From positions 620,001 to 684,000 of the forward strand of contig JBCCTU010000002.1 in assembly GCA_039198065.1 (NCBI GenBank): 64,000 nt of DNA, read 5' to 3'. Shown one piece after another: positions 49,996-56,925 of the stretch. The position numbers and the translations under genes were made by a program. Within the stretch, counting starts at the first letter, position 1; each line of letters begins with the position of its first letter. The DNA comes from CALHVX01 sp039198065 (GTDB taxonomy: Bacteria; Pseudomonadota; Gammaproteobacteria; Pseudomonadales; Azotimanducaceae). The notes under the pieces were generated by a model. It was not told the DNA's origin, searched no databases, and saw only the letters and a program-made list of their open reading frames with translations.

Positions 49996-50085
49996 CAATA
50001 CCATTAGGAGTCACACACTGAGAACCCTAGCGAGCCCTCAGGTTCCGTCAGCCTTGGGGGAGTTGCTGAGCGGAACACTTTGAGT
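49919..50085 (-). ncRNA. Candidate structured small RNA with C-rich loops
   Basis: Three successive hairpins on the minus strand. Hairpin 1 (50042-50076): GTTCCG/CGGAAC plus TCAGC/GCTGA with one bulged base, loop AACTCCCCCAAG. Hairpin 2 (50018-50041): CTGAG/CTCAG extended by wobble pairs. Hairpin 3 (49965-49995): GCCCGG/CCGGGC plus CTTC/GAAG, loop TATCCCCCTG, followed by four T-tracts. Two loops show TCCCCC, complementary to G-rich Shine-Dalgarno regions, and the linker has ACTCCT. No start codon with a ribosome site lies in it. Architecture recalls Hfq-independent C-rich-loop sRNAs such as Xanthomonas sX13. The 5' end and promoter are not resolved. Confidence 0.55.
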
Positions 50086-50261
50086 AAAGCAAAGATTTCA
50101 AAATTTGCCTGTGCGCCATCACACATTTATTTCGCCCTGTATTCTGATATCAATTTCGGACGCACGGACTAGTACAGTAACAATCGGTTTTGGGTCCGCG
50201 ACGCTCGCGGCTGCTACGACGTTGCGTTGCCCGCACTCACTTGGAGCTCCATACTGCCGTC

Positions 50262-51227
50262 ATGATTTCTGACCGCTACGGACGACAGTTTCGAAACCTC
50301 CGCCTCAGCCTGACCGCGGCCTGCAACTACGCCTGCACGTACTGCGTACCCGATGGCAAACGCCTGTTACCGGCGCGCCACGAACTGGAAGCAGACCGCC
50401 TTGCCGCTGCAGTTGAGTTGCTTATCGAGGCCGCGGGCATCGATAAGCTGCGGATCACTGGCGGTGAACCGCTGCTTTCGCCCAAGCTTTCGAGTGTGCT
50501 GCCGGCGATCATGGCGCTGCCGCTCGATGACGTTTCCATCACCACCAACGGACAGCTGTTGCTGCGCCATGCCGATCTCATCGCTGGTTCAGGTATCAAG
50601 CGCCTCAACGTCAGCCTCGATACGCTCGATCCCGTGGCGTTTAAGTCCATTGCCCGCGGGGGAGACCTAGAAACCGTGCTGCAGGGTATCGACGCCATGC
50701 TCACCGCAGGACTCTCGCTAAAGGTGAACATGGTTCCCATGCGCAGCAGCAACCTCGATCAGGTTCTTCCCATGCTTCGCTATTGTTTGGAGCGGGGAAT
50801 CGAGCTGCGGTTTATCGAGCTCATGAAGATGGGACACCTGCGCCACAACGCCAGCTACGCGCGGGAGCTCGTAGCGATGCCCGAACTGCTGAGCATCATT
50901 GCCCAAGCCTTTGACTTTGAACGCACCGACGCGGCTTACGACAGCACGTCGGTACGATTCGCGGTCAAGGGTGGGGGGGCTTTTGGTGTGATTGCCAACG
51001 AGTCGGCCCCATTCTGCGCGTCCTGTTCACGGCTGCGGTTGGCTTCAAACGGCCATCTGTTCGGCTGCTTGTCCAGCGCCCGGTCCCAGGACATGACACC
51101 CTTGTTGGATCAGCCAAGACCTGAGGCGCTCGACGAATTGCGTCGCTTGCTTGGGCGTGCCATGGAGGACAAGCAAACGCTCGGCTTTGCGGGCGAGGTC
51201 ACGGTCATGAAGTTCATCGGCGGTTAG
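50262..51227 (+). CDS. moaA: GTP 3',8-cyclase MoaA
   Basis: Radical SAM enzyme for the first step of molybdopterin synthesis. From ATG 50262 the product is 321 residues. The N-terminal cluster is Cys21, Cys25, Cys28 (CNYACTYC); the SAM-binding LRITGGEPLL follows. The C-terminal cluster for GTP binding is in CASCSRLRLASNGHLFGC. The protein ends in the conserved Gly-Gly needed for activity. It is separated by 47 kb from moaCDE. An upstream ATG in the frame adds non-homologous residues and was rejected. Confidence 0.96.
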   Translation: MISDRYGRQFRNLRLSLTAACNYACTYCVPDGKRLLPARHELEADRLAAAVELLIEAAGIDKLRITGGEPLLSPKLSSVLPAIMALPLDDVSITTNGQLLLRHADLIAGSGIKRLNVSLDTLDPVAFKSIARGGDLETVLQGIDAMLTAGLSLKVNMVPMRSSNLDQVLPMLRYCLERGIELRFIELMKMGHLRHNASYARELVAMPELLSIIAQAFDFERTDAAYDSTSVRFAVKGGGAFGVIANESAPFCASCSRLRLASNGHLFGCLSSARSQDMTPLLDQPRPEALDELRRLLGRAMEDKQTLGFAGEVTVMKFIGG

Positions 51228-51324
51228 CTGGCCTCAACCGCGTCTGGCCAGCCGGGGGGGGCGTCGACCGAAGAATCGCTTCTAGACTTTAGAGAGTCCT
51301 TAAACCCTCGAGGTCAGTGCACCC

Positions 51325-51825
51325 ATGCCCCGTCATGTCGTTGTATGTCTCGCGCTGTGCTCGATCCTGACCAGCGCATGTAGCCACCAGCAGGTCAGCG
51401 GCCGCTGGCGCATCCCGTCCTCTACACCCGTTTCCATCGCCGAAAATTCTGCAGTCGACCCAGAAATTTTTTCCATATTTGAGAACGGCATACGGGCTGT
51501 TTTTCACAACGCATCTAGCTATCGTGCGGAGCCTGGTACGCTCGCGTCCCGAGGCGGCGTGTTGGTTCAGATCGTCCCGGTGGCGCACACCTCCCGGGGT
51601 CAGCGCTTGGCCGATGGTCGGCTTGCCTCGCTGCCGGGCCAGCTTGGGTTGGGGGCTTCGACGACGGTGCGTTACGACGTGCTTTGGACCGATGCAGTGT
51701 CCCGACGGCTGCTCAAGCGAGCGCGACTGACGCTGCGCCCGACCCCGGGTATGGCGGGGGAGGCGCTGGGACGAGCGCTTGGCCGGCTGGTAGAAAACCA
51801 TGCGAGAACGTTGCGAACGGGTTAG
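51325..51825 (+). CDS. Putative lipoprotein, unknown function
   Basis: I do not recognise a family. The 166-residue product begins with a signal sequence (MPRHVVVCLALCSILTSACS) whose final LTSAC is a plausible but not perfect lipobox, so Cys19 may be lipidated. The rest is soluble, with a strand-rich middle (GVLVQIVPVAHTSRGQRL) and a C-terminal amphipathic helix (MAGEALGRALGRLVENHAR). It lies between moaA and a DUF1285 gene on the same strand; co-transcription with the latter is possible because only 61 bases separate them. Confidence 0.7.
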   Translation: MPRHVVVCLALCSILTSACSHQQVSGRWRIPSSTPVSIAENSAVDPEIFSIFENGIRAVFHNASSYRAEPGTLASRGGVLVQIVPVAHTSRGQRLADGRLASLPGQLGLGASTTVRYDVLWTDAVSRRLLKRARLTLRPTPGMAGEALGRALGRLVENHARTLRTG

Positions 51826-51886
51826 ACTCGCACAGAATCAATTACGGTCAACTCGATCGCCCGACGCAGACCGTCGGGCAGACGCC

Positions 51887-52435
51887 ATGGCAAGTACCCC
51901 TGAAACGCTTTACCGCCAGCTTAAGGAAGAACTCGGCGAGCAGCGCACGCTCCCGGTGGATGACTGGCAACCCGTCGTCAACGGCCGGATCGCGATCCGG
52001 ATCGATGGCGATGGCCGGTGGTTTCACGAGCGCGAACAGATCCGAAGGCCGGAACTGGTGCGGTTGTTTTCCAGGATTCTGCGCCGTGACGAGGATGGCT
52101 ACGTGTTAGTCACCCCAGCAGAGCGATTGCTCATCGAAGTCGACGATGTGCCGTTTCAGGCCGTCGACTTTGAAGCGATGACCGATGCCACGGGCGCTGC
52201 AACGGACCTGATTTTCACCACCAATGTCGGAGATCTGGTGCGCGTAGACCGCGATCACCCGCTCTGGATGAGTAACACCCCCGCGCATCGGCCCTATGTT
52301 CGTGTACGCCAAGGATTGGATGCCCGGATCACGCGTGCCGCTTACTATCGCCTCCTCGACGTTGCGACGGTCAAAGACGACCGCGTCATGGTGGGCAGTG
52401 GCGGCATGCAGTTTTTGCTCGGGTCAGCCGTGTGA
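51887..52435 (+). CDS. DUF1285 family protein
   Basis: 182 residues from ATG 51887; the frame is open upstream, but those residues look non-coding. The DUF1285 pattern is clear: VNGRIAIRIDGDGRWFHERE, IRRPELVRLFSRILRRDEDG, YVLVTPAERLLIEVDDVPF, then a C-terminal strand-rich half with PYVRVRQGLDARITRAAYY. No signal peptide or membrane segment is present. Function of the family is not established. It follows the putative lipoprotein gene by 61 bases. Confidence 0.88.
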   Translation: MASTPETLYRQLKEELGEQRTLPVDDWQPVVNGRIAIRIDGDGRWFHEREQIRRPELVRLFSRILRRDEDGYVLVTPAERLLIEVDDVPFQAVDFEAMTDATGAATDLIFTTNVGDLVRVDRDHPLWMSNTPAHRPYVRVRQGLDARITRAAYYRLLDVATVKDDRVMVGSGGMQFLLGSAV

Positions 52436-52673
52436 CCGTGCGGCGGCGCAGGTTCTCCCAACCCGTAAGCAGGTTGTGTCCCTTTGTCAGTACCTGCGGC
52501 GCGTTGCTTGACGTGCACCCTGGCCGCGGGAAAAATGCCCGCGCATTACCTGCCGTTGAGCGTCGTGTTAACCCTGTGGTTATCCCGAAGCGCGCTCATT
52601 GCGGTCCCGGCGGTACCACACCGTGTTCGCTGAACCGCTCAGCACAGTTATTGTTCGTCGATAGAGAGTCCTT

Positions 52674-53426
52674 ATGAAAGTACTGGTTCCGGTTAAGCGC
52701 GTTGTCGACTACAACGTCAAAATTCGGGTCAAGCCGGATAAATCTGGCGTTGATCTGGCCAACGTGAAGATGGCGGTTAATCCGTTTTGCGAAATCGCGA
52801 TTGAGGAAGCCGTACGGATGAAAGAGGCGGGCGTCGCGACGGAGGTCATCGCCGTCAGTGTTGGTACGAAGGCATCTCAGGAGCAGCTGCGCACGTGCCT
52901 GGCGCTCGGCGCCGATCGCGCCATCCTGGTTGAAACAGACGAGGAGGTGCAGCCGCTGGGGATCGCTAAAACGCTTGCCGCTGTTCAGGCGAAAGAGGAA
53001 GCGCAGATTGTGATTTGCGGAAAGCAGAGTATTGATGGCGATAACAGTCAGACTGGCCAGATGCTCGCTGCGCTCTGTGGTATGTCCCAGGCAACCTTTG
53101 CCTCGGTCGTAGAAGCCGACGACGGTGCGCTAAAGGTCACGCGGGAGATCGACGGTGGTCTGCAAACGATCTCTGTCAAACTGCCCGCAGTGATTACTAC
53201 CGACTTGCGACTCAACGAGCCGCGCTACGCGTCGCTTCCAAACATCATGAAAGCCAAAAAGAAGCCGCTGGACGTGATGACGCCGGCAGATCTCGGTGTT
53301 GCCGTTGCTCCGACCGTTGAGGTGTTGGCTGTAGAGCCACCGGAAGAGCGCAAAGCGGGGATCATGGTTGGCTCCGTCGATGAGCTGCTGGACAAATTGA
53401 AGAACGAAGCGAAGGTGATCGGATGA
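52674..53426 (+). CDS. etfB: Electron transfer flavoprotein beta subunit
   Basis: With EtfA forms the FAD/AMP heterodimer that passes electrons from acyl-CoA and other dehydrogenases to ETF-ubiquinone oxidoreductase. The 250-residue protein starts MKVLVPVKRVVDYNVKIRVK and contains MAVNPFCEIAIEEAVRMKE, ICGKQSIDGDNSQTGQMLA and the signature-region VITTDLRLNEPRYASLPNIM. The upstream gap has TTGACG as a possible -35, but no good -10. Overlaps etfA (ATGA). The enoyl-CoA hydratase at 21.7 kb belongs to the kind of pathway it serves. Confidence 0.96.
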   Translation: MKVLVPVKRVVDYNVKIRVKPDKSGVDLANVKMAVNPFCEIAIEEAVRMKEAGVATEVIAVSVGTKASQEQLRTCLALGADRAILVETDEEVQPLGIAKTLAAVQAKEEAQIVICGKQSIDGDNSQTGQMLAALCGMSQATFASVVEADDGALKVTREIDGGLQTISVKLPAVITTDLRLNEPRYASLPNIMKAKKKPLDVMTPADLGVAVAPTVEVLAVEPPEERKAGIMVGSVDELLDKLKNEAKVIG

Positions 53427-54352
53427 GTATTCTTGTTGTTGCAGAACACGATAACGCGGTACTGAAGGCGCCAACGCGGGTAGCGGTTGCGGCGGCCCAG
53501 GCCGTCGGTGGCGACATCGACATCTTGGTTGCGGGATCAGGCTGTGCCGCTGTTGCGGAAGCTGCGGCTGCCGTTGCCGGCGTTTCGAAAGCGCTACTAG
53601 CCGACAACCCGGCTTACGAGCACCAAGGCGCTGAAAACCTAGGTGCGTTAGTTGCTGATCTGGGCAAGGGCTACAGCCACATCATCGTGCCGCACACGAC
53701 GACGGGGAAGAATTTTCTCCCACGCGTTGCGGCGTTGCTGGACGTCGCACAGGTTTCCGACATTGTCGGCGTTGTCGCGGCCGACACCTTCAAGCGACCG
53801 ATCTACGCAGGAAACGCGATTGCAACGGTCAAGGCGAACGACGCCATCAAAGTCGTGTCCGTGCGTGGCACGGCCTACGATCCGGTTGCGGAAACCGGCG
53901 GTAGCGGTGCGGTCGAGGCAATCGATGCGGTCCATGAACTTGGCCTGTCGACCTTCGTTGGTGAAGAGCTCGCGGTCTCTGAGCGTCCAGAGTTGACGTC
54001 TGCCTCCGTGATTATCTCCGGTGGTCGTGGGATGCAGAACGGCGACAACTTCAAGCTGCTCGAAGGCATAGCTGACAAGCTCGGCGCCGCGATCGGGGCC
54101 TCTCGGGCGGCCGTGGATGCAGGCTTTGTGCCCAACGACATGCAGGTAGGTCAGACGGGCAAAATTGTTGCTCCCGATCTCTACATCGCCGTGGGTATTT
54201 CCGGAGCCATTCAGCATCTGGCCGGTATGAAAGACTCGAAAGTAATCGTTGCCATCAACAAAGACGAAGACGCACCGATTTTTCAGGTAGCGGACTACGG
54301 TCTCGTTGCTGACCTCTTTCAGGCCCTGCCTGAGTTCGAAGCTGGCCTTTAA
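53423..54352 (+). CDS. etfA: Electron transfer flavoprotein alpha subunit
   Basis: FAD-binding partner of EtfB. The 309 residues include the N-terminal domain (ILVVAEHDNAVLKAPTRVAV), the FAD domain start SASVIISGGRGMQNGDNFKL, VGQTGKIVAPDLYIAVGISG, and the ETF alpha signature IQHLAGMKDSKVIVAINKDE then APIFQVADYGLVADLF. Coupled to etfB by a 4-base overlap. A GC-rich hairpin without T-run lies after the stop. Confidence 0.97.
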   Translation: MSILVVAEHDNAVLKAPTRVAVAAAQAVGGDIDILVAGSGCAAVAEAAAAVAGVSKALLADNPAYEHQGAENLGALVADLGKGYSHIIVPHTTTGKNFLPRVAALLDVAQVSDIVGVVAADTFKRPIYAGNAIATVKANDAIKVVSVRGTAYDPVAETGGSGAVEAIDAVHELGLSTFVGEELAVSERPELTSASVIISGGRGMQNGDNFKLLEGIADKLGAAIGASRAAVDAGFVPNDMQVGQTGKIVAPDLYIAVGISGAIQHLAGMKDSKVIVAINKDEDAPIFQVADYGLVADLFQALPEFEAGL

Positions 54353-54433
54353 CGGCTCCCGTTTGCTTAGACGGGCGACCCGCCAGGGGCCGCCCGGCAC
54401 CCTGTAGTTGTCTCGATTCTCGGGTAAGGATGT

Positions 54434-54868
54434 GTGGTGGCGGTTTATGAGTTGAACGACGGGCAGCTATTGCGCGTTGCGCGCAGTATCAACGGCCGGT
54501 TGGAGCAGCAATATTTCAGTCTCATTGGTCTGTCTAAAACCGCCGAGCGAGCGGTACGGAAAGACGCGGCTGCGCTCGATGCAGAGTGGGCTGAAGCGCA
54601 GCGGGCGGCACGTCAGAAACGCACCCGGGCGGCGACTACGGACCGCCGGCACAGTACGGGTGTTCGCGGCATAAATCTCGTACGCCGCCCGTCGCCGGCG
54701 TTTCGGGTGCAGGTGCAAATCGACGGCATCTCCCATGTGCGGGAGTTTTCTGTGAAGCGCCTCGGGGCAGAGAAAGCCTGGGCTTCGGCGACCCGCTATC
54801 TCGCAACGCTGCGCGGGTACAAGACAACACCGCGTGATTGGCGCACGCGTATGCCAGCCGTGCGATAG
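54434..54868 (+). CDS. AP2/ERF-like DNA-binding domain protein
   Basis: A 144-residue protein starting at GTG just after GGTAAGGA. The second half resembles a bacterial AP2 domain: STGVRGINLVRRPSPAFRVQ then VQIDGISHVREFSVKRLGAE and AWASATRYLATLRG, the three-strand, one-helix pattern with a conserved GVRG start. The first 60 residues are helical and basic (AERAVRKDAAALDAEWAEAQ). AP2 domains in bacteria are usually in homing endonucleases or integrases; no nuclease motif is visible here. It may be a small regulator or a domesticated fragment. Confidence 0.65.
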   Translation: MVAVYELNDGQLLRVARSINGRLEQQYFSLIGLSKTAERAVRKDAAALDAEWAEAQRAARQKRTRAATTDRRHSTGVRGINLVRRPSPAFRVQVQIDGISHVREFSVKRLGAEKAWASATRYLATLRGYKTTPRDWRTRMPAVR

Positions 54869-54952
54869 TTAAGCTTCGTTTCTCCCGCCTCGTCCCGCGT
54901 ATGTTGCACAGCCGGTCGCTTGCGGTGGCACAGGTGAGGCAGGCAGGAAAAA

Positions 54953-55984
54953 CTAGCCGCGCCGCAGAGCGCGGGACCGGCGCGTCGCTTTCCACGGCAC
55001 GGGCCGCTCGAAGTCCGCTACGGTCTCACTCACGCCTAGAACCAACGCGAACAGCGCCATGCGTATGACCACGCCGTTGTCCGTCTGGCGAAAAATGGCG
55101 AGGTTGGGGTTAGCGTCGAGATCCTGGTCCAGCTCCTGCGCCGCGCTGCGGGAGTCGCGGGGCAGGGGATGCATGATCACCGTGTTGGGCTCGCAATGGG
55201 CGGTGTATACGGCCTGGTTGAGGCGAAACAGACCCCGGTAGCGGTCGGCTTCGGCCTGGTTCGGAAATCGTTCTTCCTGTGTCCGGGTTACGTAGATGAT
55301 GTCGACGTGTTCGATGCCCCGGGCAAACTCTGTGACCTCGTCAACCTGATGCCCGCGGGCGATGAGGGCGGCGACGATCTCTCGCGGAGCGCTGAGTTCC
55401 GGCGGTGATACCAGGCGTACCGTCACGCCATCATGCAACGCCAGCAGTTTGCACAGCGAGTGCACGGCGCGGCCGTGGCGCAGGTCGCCGACCAGCGCGA
55501 TGCGCAGCTGGTCAACGCTCTTGCCAAGGGATTGGAGCTCTTTCTCGATCGTATACAGGTCGAGCAGGGCCTGACTCGGGTGCTCGTTCGGACCGTCTCC
55601 GCCATTGATAACCGGTACCCGGCTTGCAGCGGCGAACTCGGCGACGGAGCCTGCTTCTGGATGACGCATGACGATGATGTCGCTGTAGCCCGATAAAACC
55701 CGCGCAGTGTCTTCGAGCGATTCTCCTTTGGTCAGACTCGAGGCCTTCACTTCGGTTGTTTCACGGACCTGTCCGCCAAGCAGATTAAAGGCCGCGCCAA
55801 ACGACACCCGGGTTCGGGTACTCGGTTCGAAAAACATGTTCGAGAGGATCGCCCCCTCCAAGACCCGGGTTAGCGTTTGCCGTCTGGCGTAGCCTTGCAT
55901 GCGATCGGCAACCGCAAAGATGCGGTGCAGGGTGTCTCGATCAAACTGCTCTACCGAGAGAATGTGTTGTCCTGTGAGGTCCAC
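54953..55984 (-). CDS. pyrB: Aspartate carbamoyltransferase catalytic subunit
   Basis: Second step of pyrimidine synthesis. The 343 residues have the carbamoyl-phosphate loop FFEPSTRTRVSFGAAFNLLG, the SSLTKGESLEDTARVLSGY loop with the active lysine, GGDGPNEHPSQALLDLYTIE, and IMHPLPRDSR. It is some 30 residues longer than E. coli PyrB; the extra residues are mainly at the basic C-terminus (PWKATRRSRALRRG). No pyrI regulatory gene or pyrC-like partner is next to it. Convergent with the AP2-like gene, divergent from the periplasmic protein gene. Confidence 0.95.
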   Translation of the reverse strand: MDLTGQHILSVEQFDRDTLHRIFAVADRMQGYARRQTLTRVLEGAILSNMFFEPSTRTRVSFGAAFNLLGGQVRETTEVKASSLTKGESLEDTARVLSGYSDIIVMRHPEAGSVAEFAAASRVPVINGGDGPNEHPSQALLDLYTIEKELQSLGKSVDQLRIALVGDLRHGRAVHSLCKLLALHDGVTVRLVSPPELSAPREIVAALIARGHQVDEVTEFARGIEHVDIIYVTRTQEERFPNQAEADRYRGLFRLNQAVYTAHCEPNTVIMHPLPRDSRSAAQELDQDLDANPNLAIFRQTDNGVVIRMALFALVLGVSETVADFERPVPWKATRRSRALRRG

Positions 55985-56012
55985 GGTGGGCTGATGCTCC
56001 GGAATCAGCGCG

Positions 56013-56018
56013 TATACT
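56013..56018 (+). promoter_or_regulatory. Candidate -10 of the gene at 56066
   Basis: TATACT within CGTATACTGCG, the same 11 bases as before moaC. Transcription would begin about 40 bases upstream of the ATG. The -35 is weak. Confidence 0.4.
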
Positions 56019-56065
56019 GCGACCCGTCGGCAGCCTTGCCAACCAGGATCTTTACTGGAGGAACC

Positions 56066-56611
56066 ATGTTTAGGGTGTTGTCTGTTGGTCGCTCGATCGT
56101 TCTCGGTCTGCTCGTTGGCGCAGCGCTCACTGGCCCCACGGGTGCCCTGGCAAGCGATCTGCGCGAGCGCCTTGGCAATGAGCGGTTCGCGCAGTTCGGG
56201 CTGGACAAGCTCAGTGCTGCAGAGCTCAGCGCACTGGCGGCCTGGATTGATGCAGGCGCGGTCGCACGCCCGACACCGACAGAACCTGACGTTGCGTCAG
56301 CGGAACCAGACGTTGAATCTGCCGTTGCGGAGCCAAGGGAGTCGTCGTTTGGTGAGGAATACCTCGAACGAAACCGGTTTCGCGAGGGCGTCGGTGAAAG
56401 CATCACCACGCGGATAAAAGGGCCGTTCACAGGCTGGGATGGGAAGACGCTGTTTCGTCTCGAGAACGGCCAGATCTGGCGACAGCGAATCGGTGGACGC
56501 TATCGTTTCAGAGCAGACTCACCGGAAGTCGAGATCGAGAAGGGACGGTTCGGGTATTACCTCACGATTCTTGACACGGGCCGCCAAATCGGCGTCAAGC
56601 GCGTACGCTGA
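56066..56611 (+). CDS. Periplasmic protein of unknown function
   Basis: 181 residues starting at ATG 56066 behind GGAGGA. A signal peptide (SIVLGLLVGAALTGPTGALA) precedes a helical segment LRERLGNERFAQFGLDKLSA. An acidic Pro/Thr/Glu linker with near-repeats (TEPDVASAEPDVESAVAEP) leads to a conserved-looking C-terminal domain GPFTGWDGKTLFRLENGQIW followed by RQRIGGRYRF, probably a small beta barrel. Similar domains occur in uncharacterised Xanthomonadales-type proteins, as far as I recall. No function can be assigned. Confidence 0.75.
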   Translation: MFRVLSVGRSIVLGLLVGAALTGPTGALASDLRERLGNERFAQFGLDKLSAAELSALAAWIDAGAVARPTPTEPDVASAEPDVESAVAEPRESSFGEEYLERNRFREGVGESITTRIKGPFTGWDGKTLFRLENGQIWRQRIGGRYRFRADSPEVEIEKGRFGYYLTILDTGRQIGVKRVR

Positions 56612-56925
56612 GGTCGCTCCGGTTACAGTTAGAAACATTTCAGAGATGGGTCGTCCAGAACGAAATGTAACCCATTTGTCAGATACTTAGCGTCAGCACC
56701 GACCCTACCGGGCTCAAAATCGGGCCGCCGAGGACTTTTTTTTTCAATTTGTTTCCATTTTCTTGAGGGAACCGGCTGAGAGGCGTTTAATACGCACCCG
56801 TTGGGGTCCGTATGTCTTCGACATTCGGGTGGCCCTCGGGACGAGGCTGTACACGCTGCTGCTCTAGATCAAAAACAAGGCAGCGGGCAACTCGTACACG
56901 TACAGAAACCAGTTGGGGATAAATC
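56612..56925. other. 314-bp leader region of the TonB receptor
   Basis: Holds an inverted pair ATGGGT/ACCCAT (near 56645-56675), a T9 run at 56736-56744 after an imperfect GC-rich hairpin that may end the upstream gene, and the promoter described next. The transcribed leader would be about 130 bases. No additional gene is seen. Confidence 0.5.
56763..56791 (+). promoter_or_regulatory. Candidate sigma-70 promoter of the TonB receptor gene
   Basis: TTGAGG and TTTAAT with exactly 17 bases between them (4/6 and 5/6 matches). This is one of the best promoter matches in the window. Confidence 0.5.

Noticed and set aside
49729..50004. Minus-strand open frame with Phe-rich sequence over the A-tracts
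   Set aside because: The Phe runs are only the T-tracts of the terminator; it overlaps murF in antisense and has no start signal.
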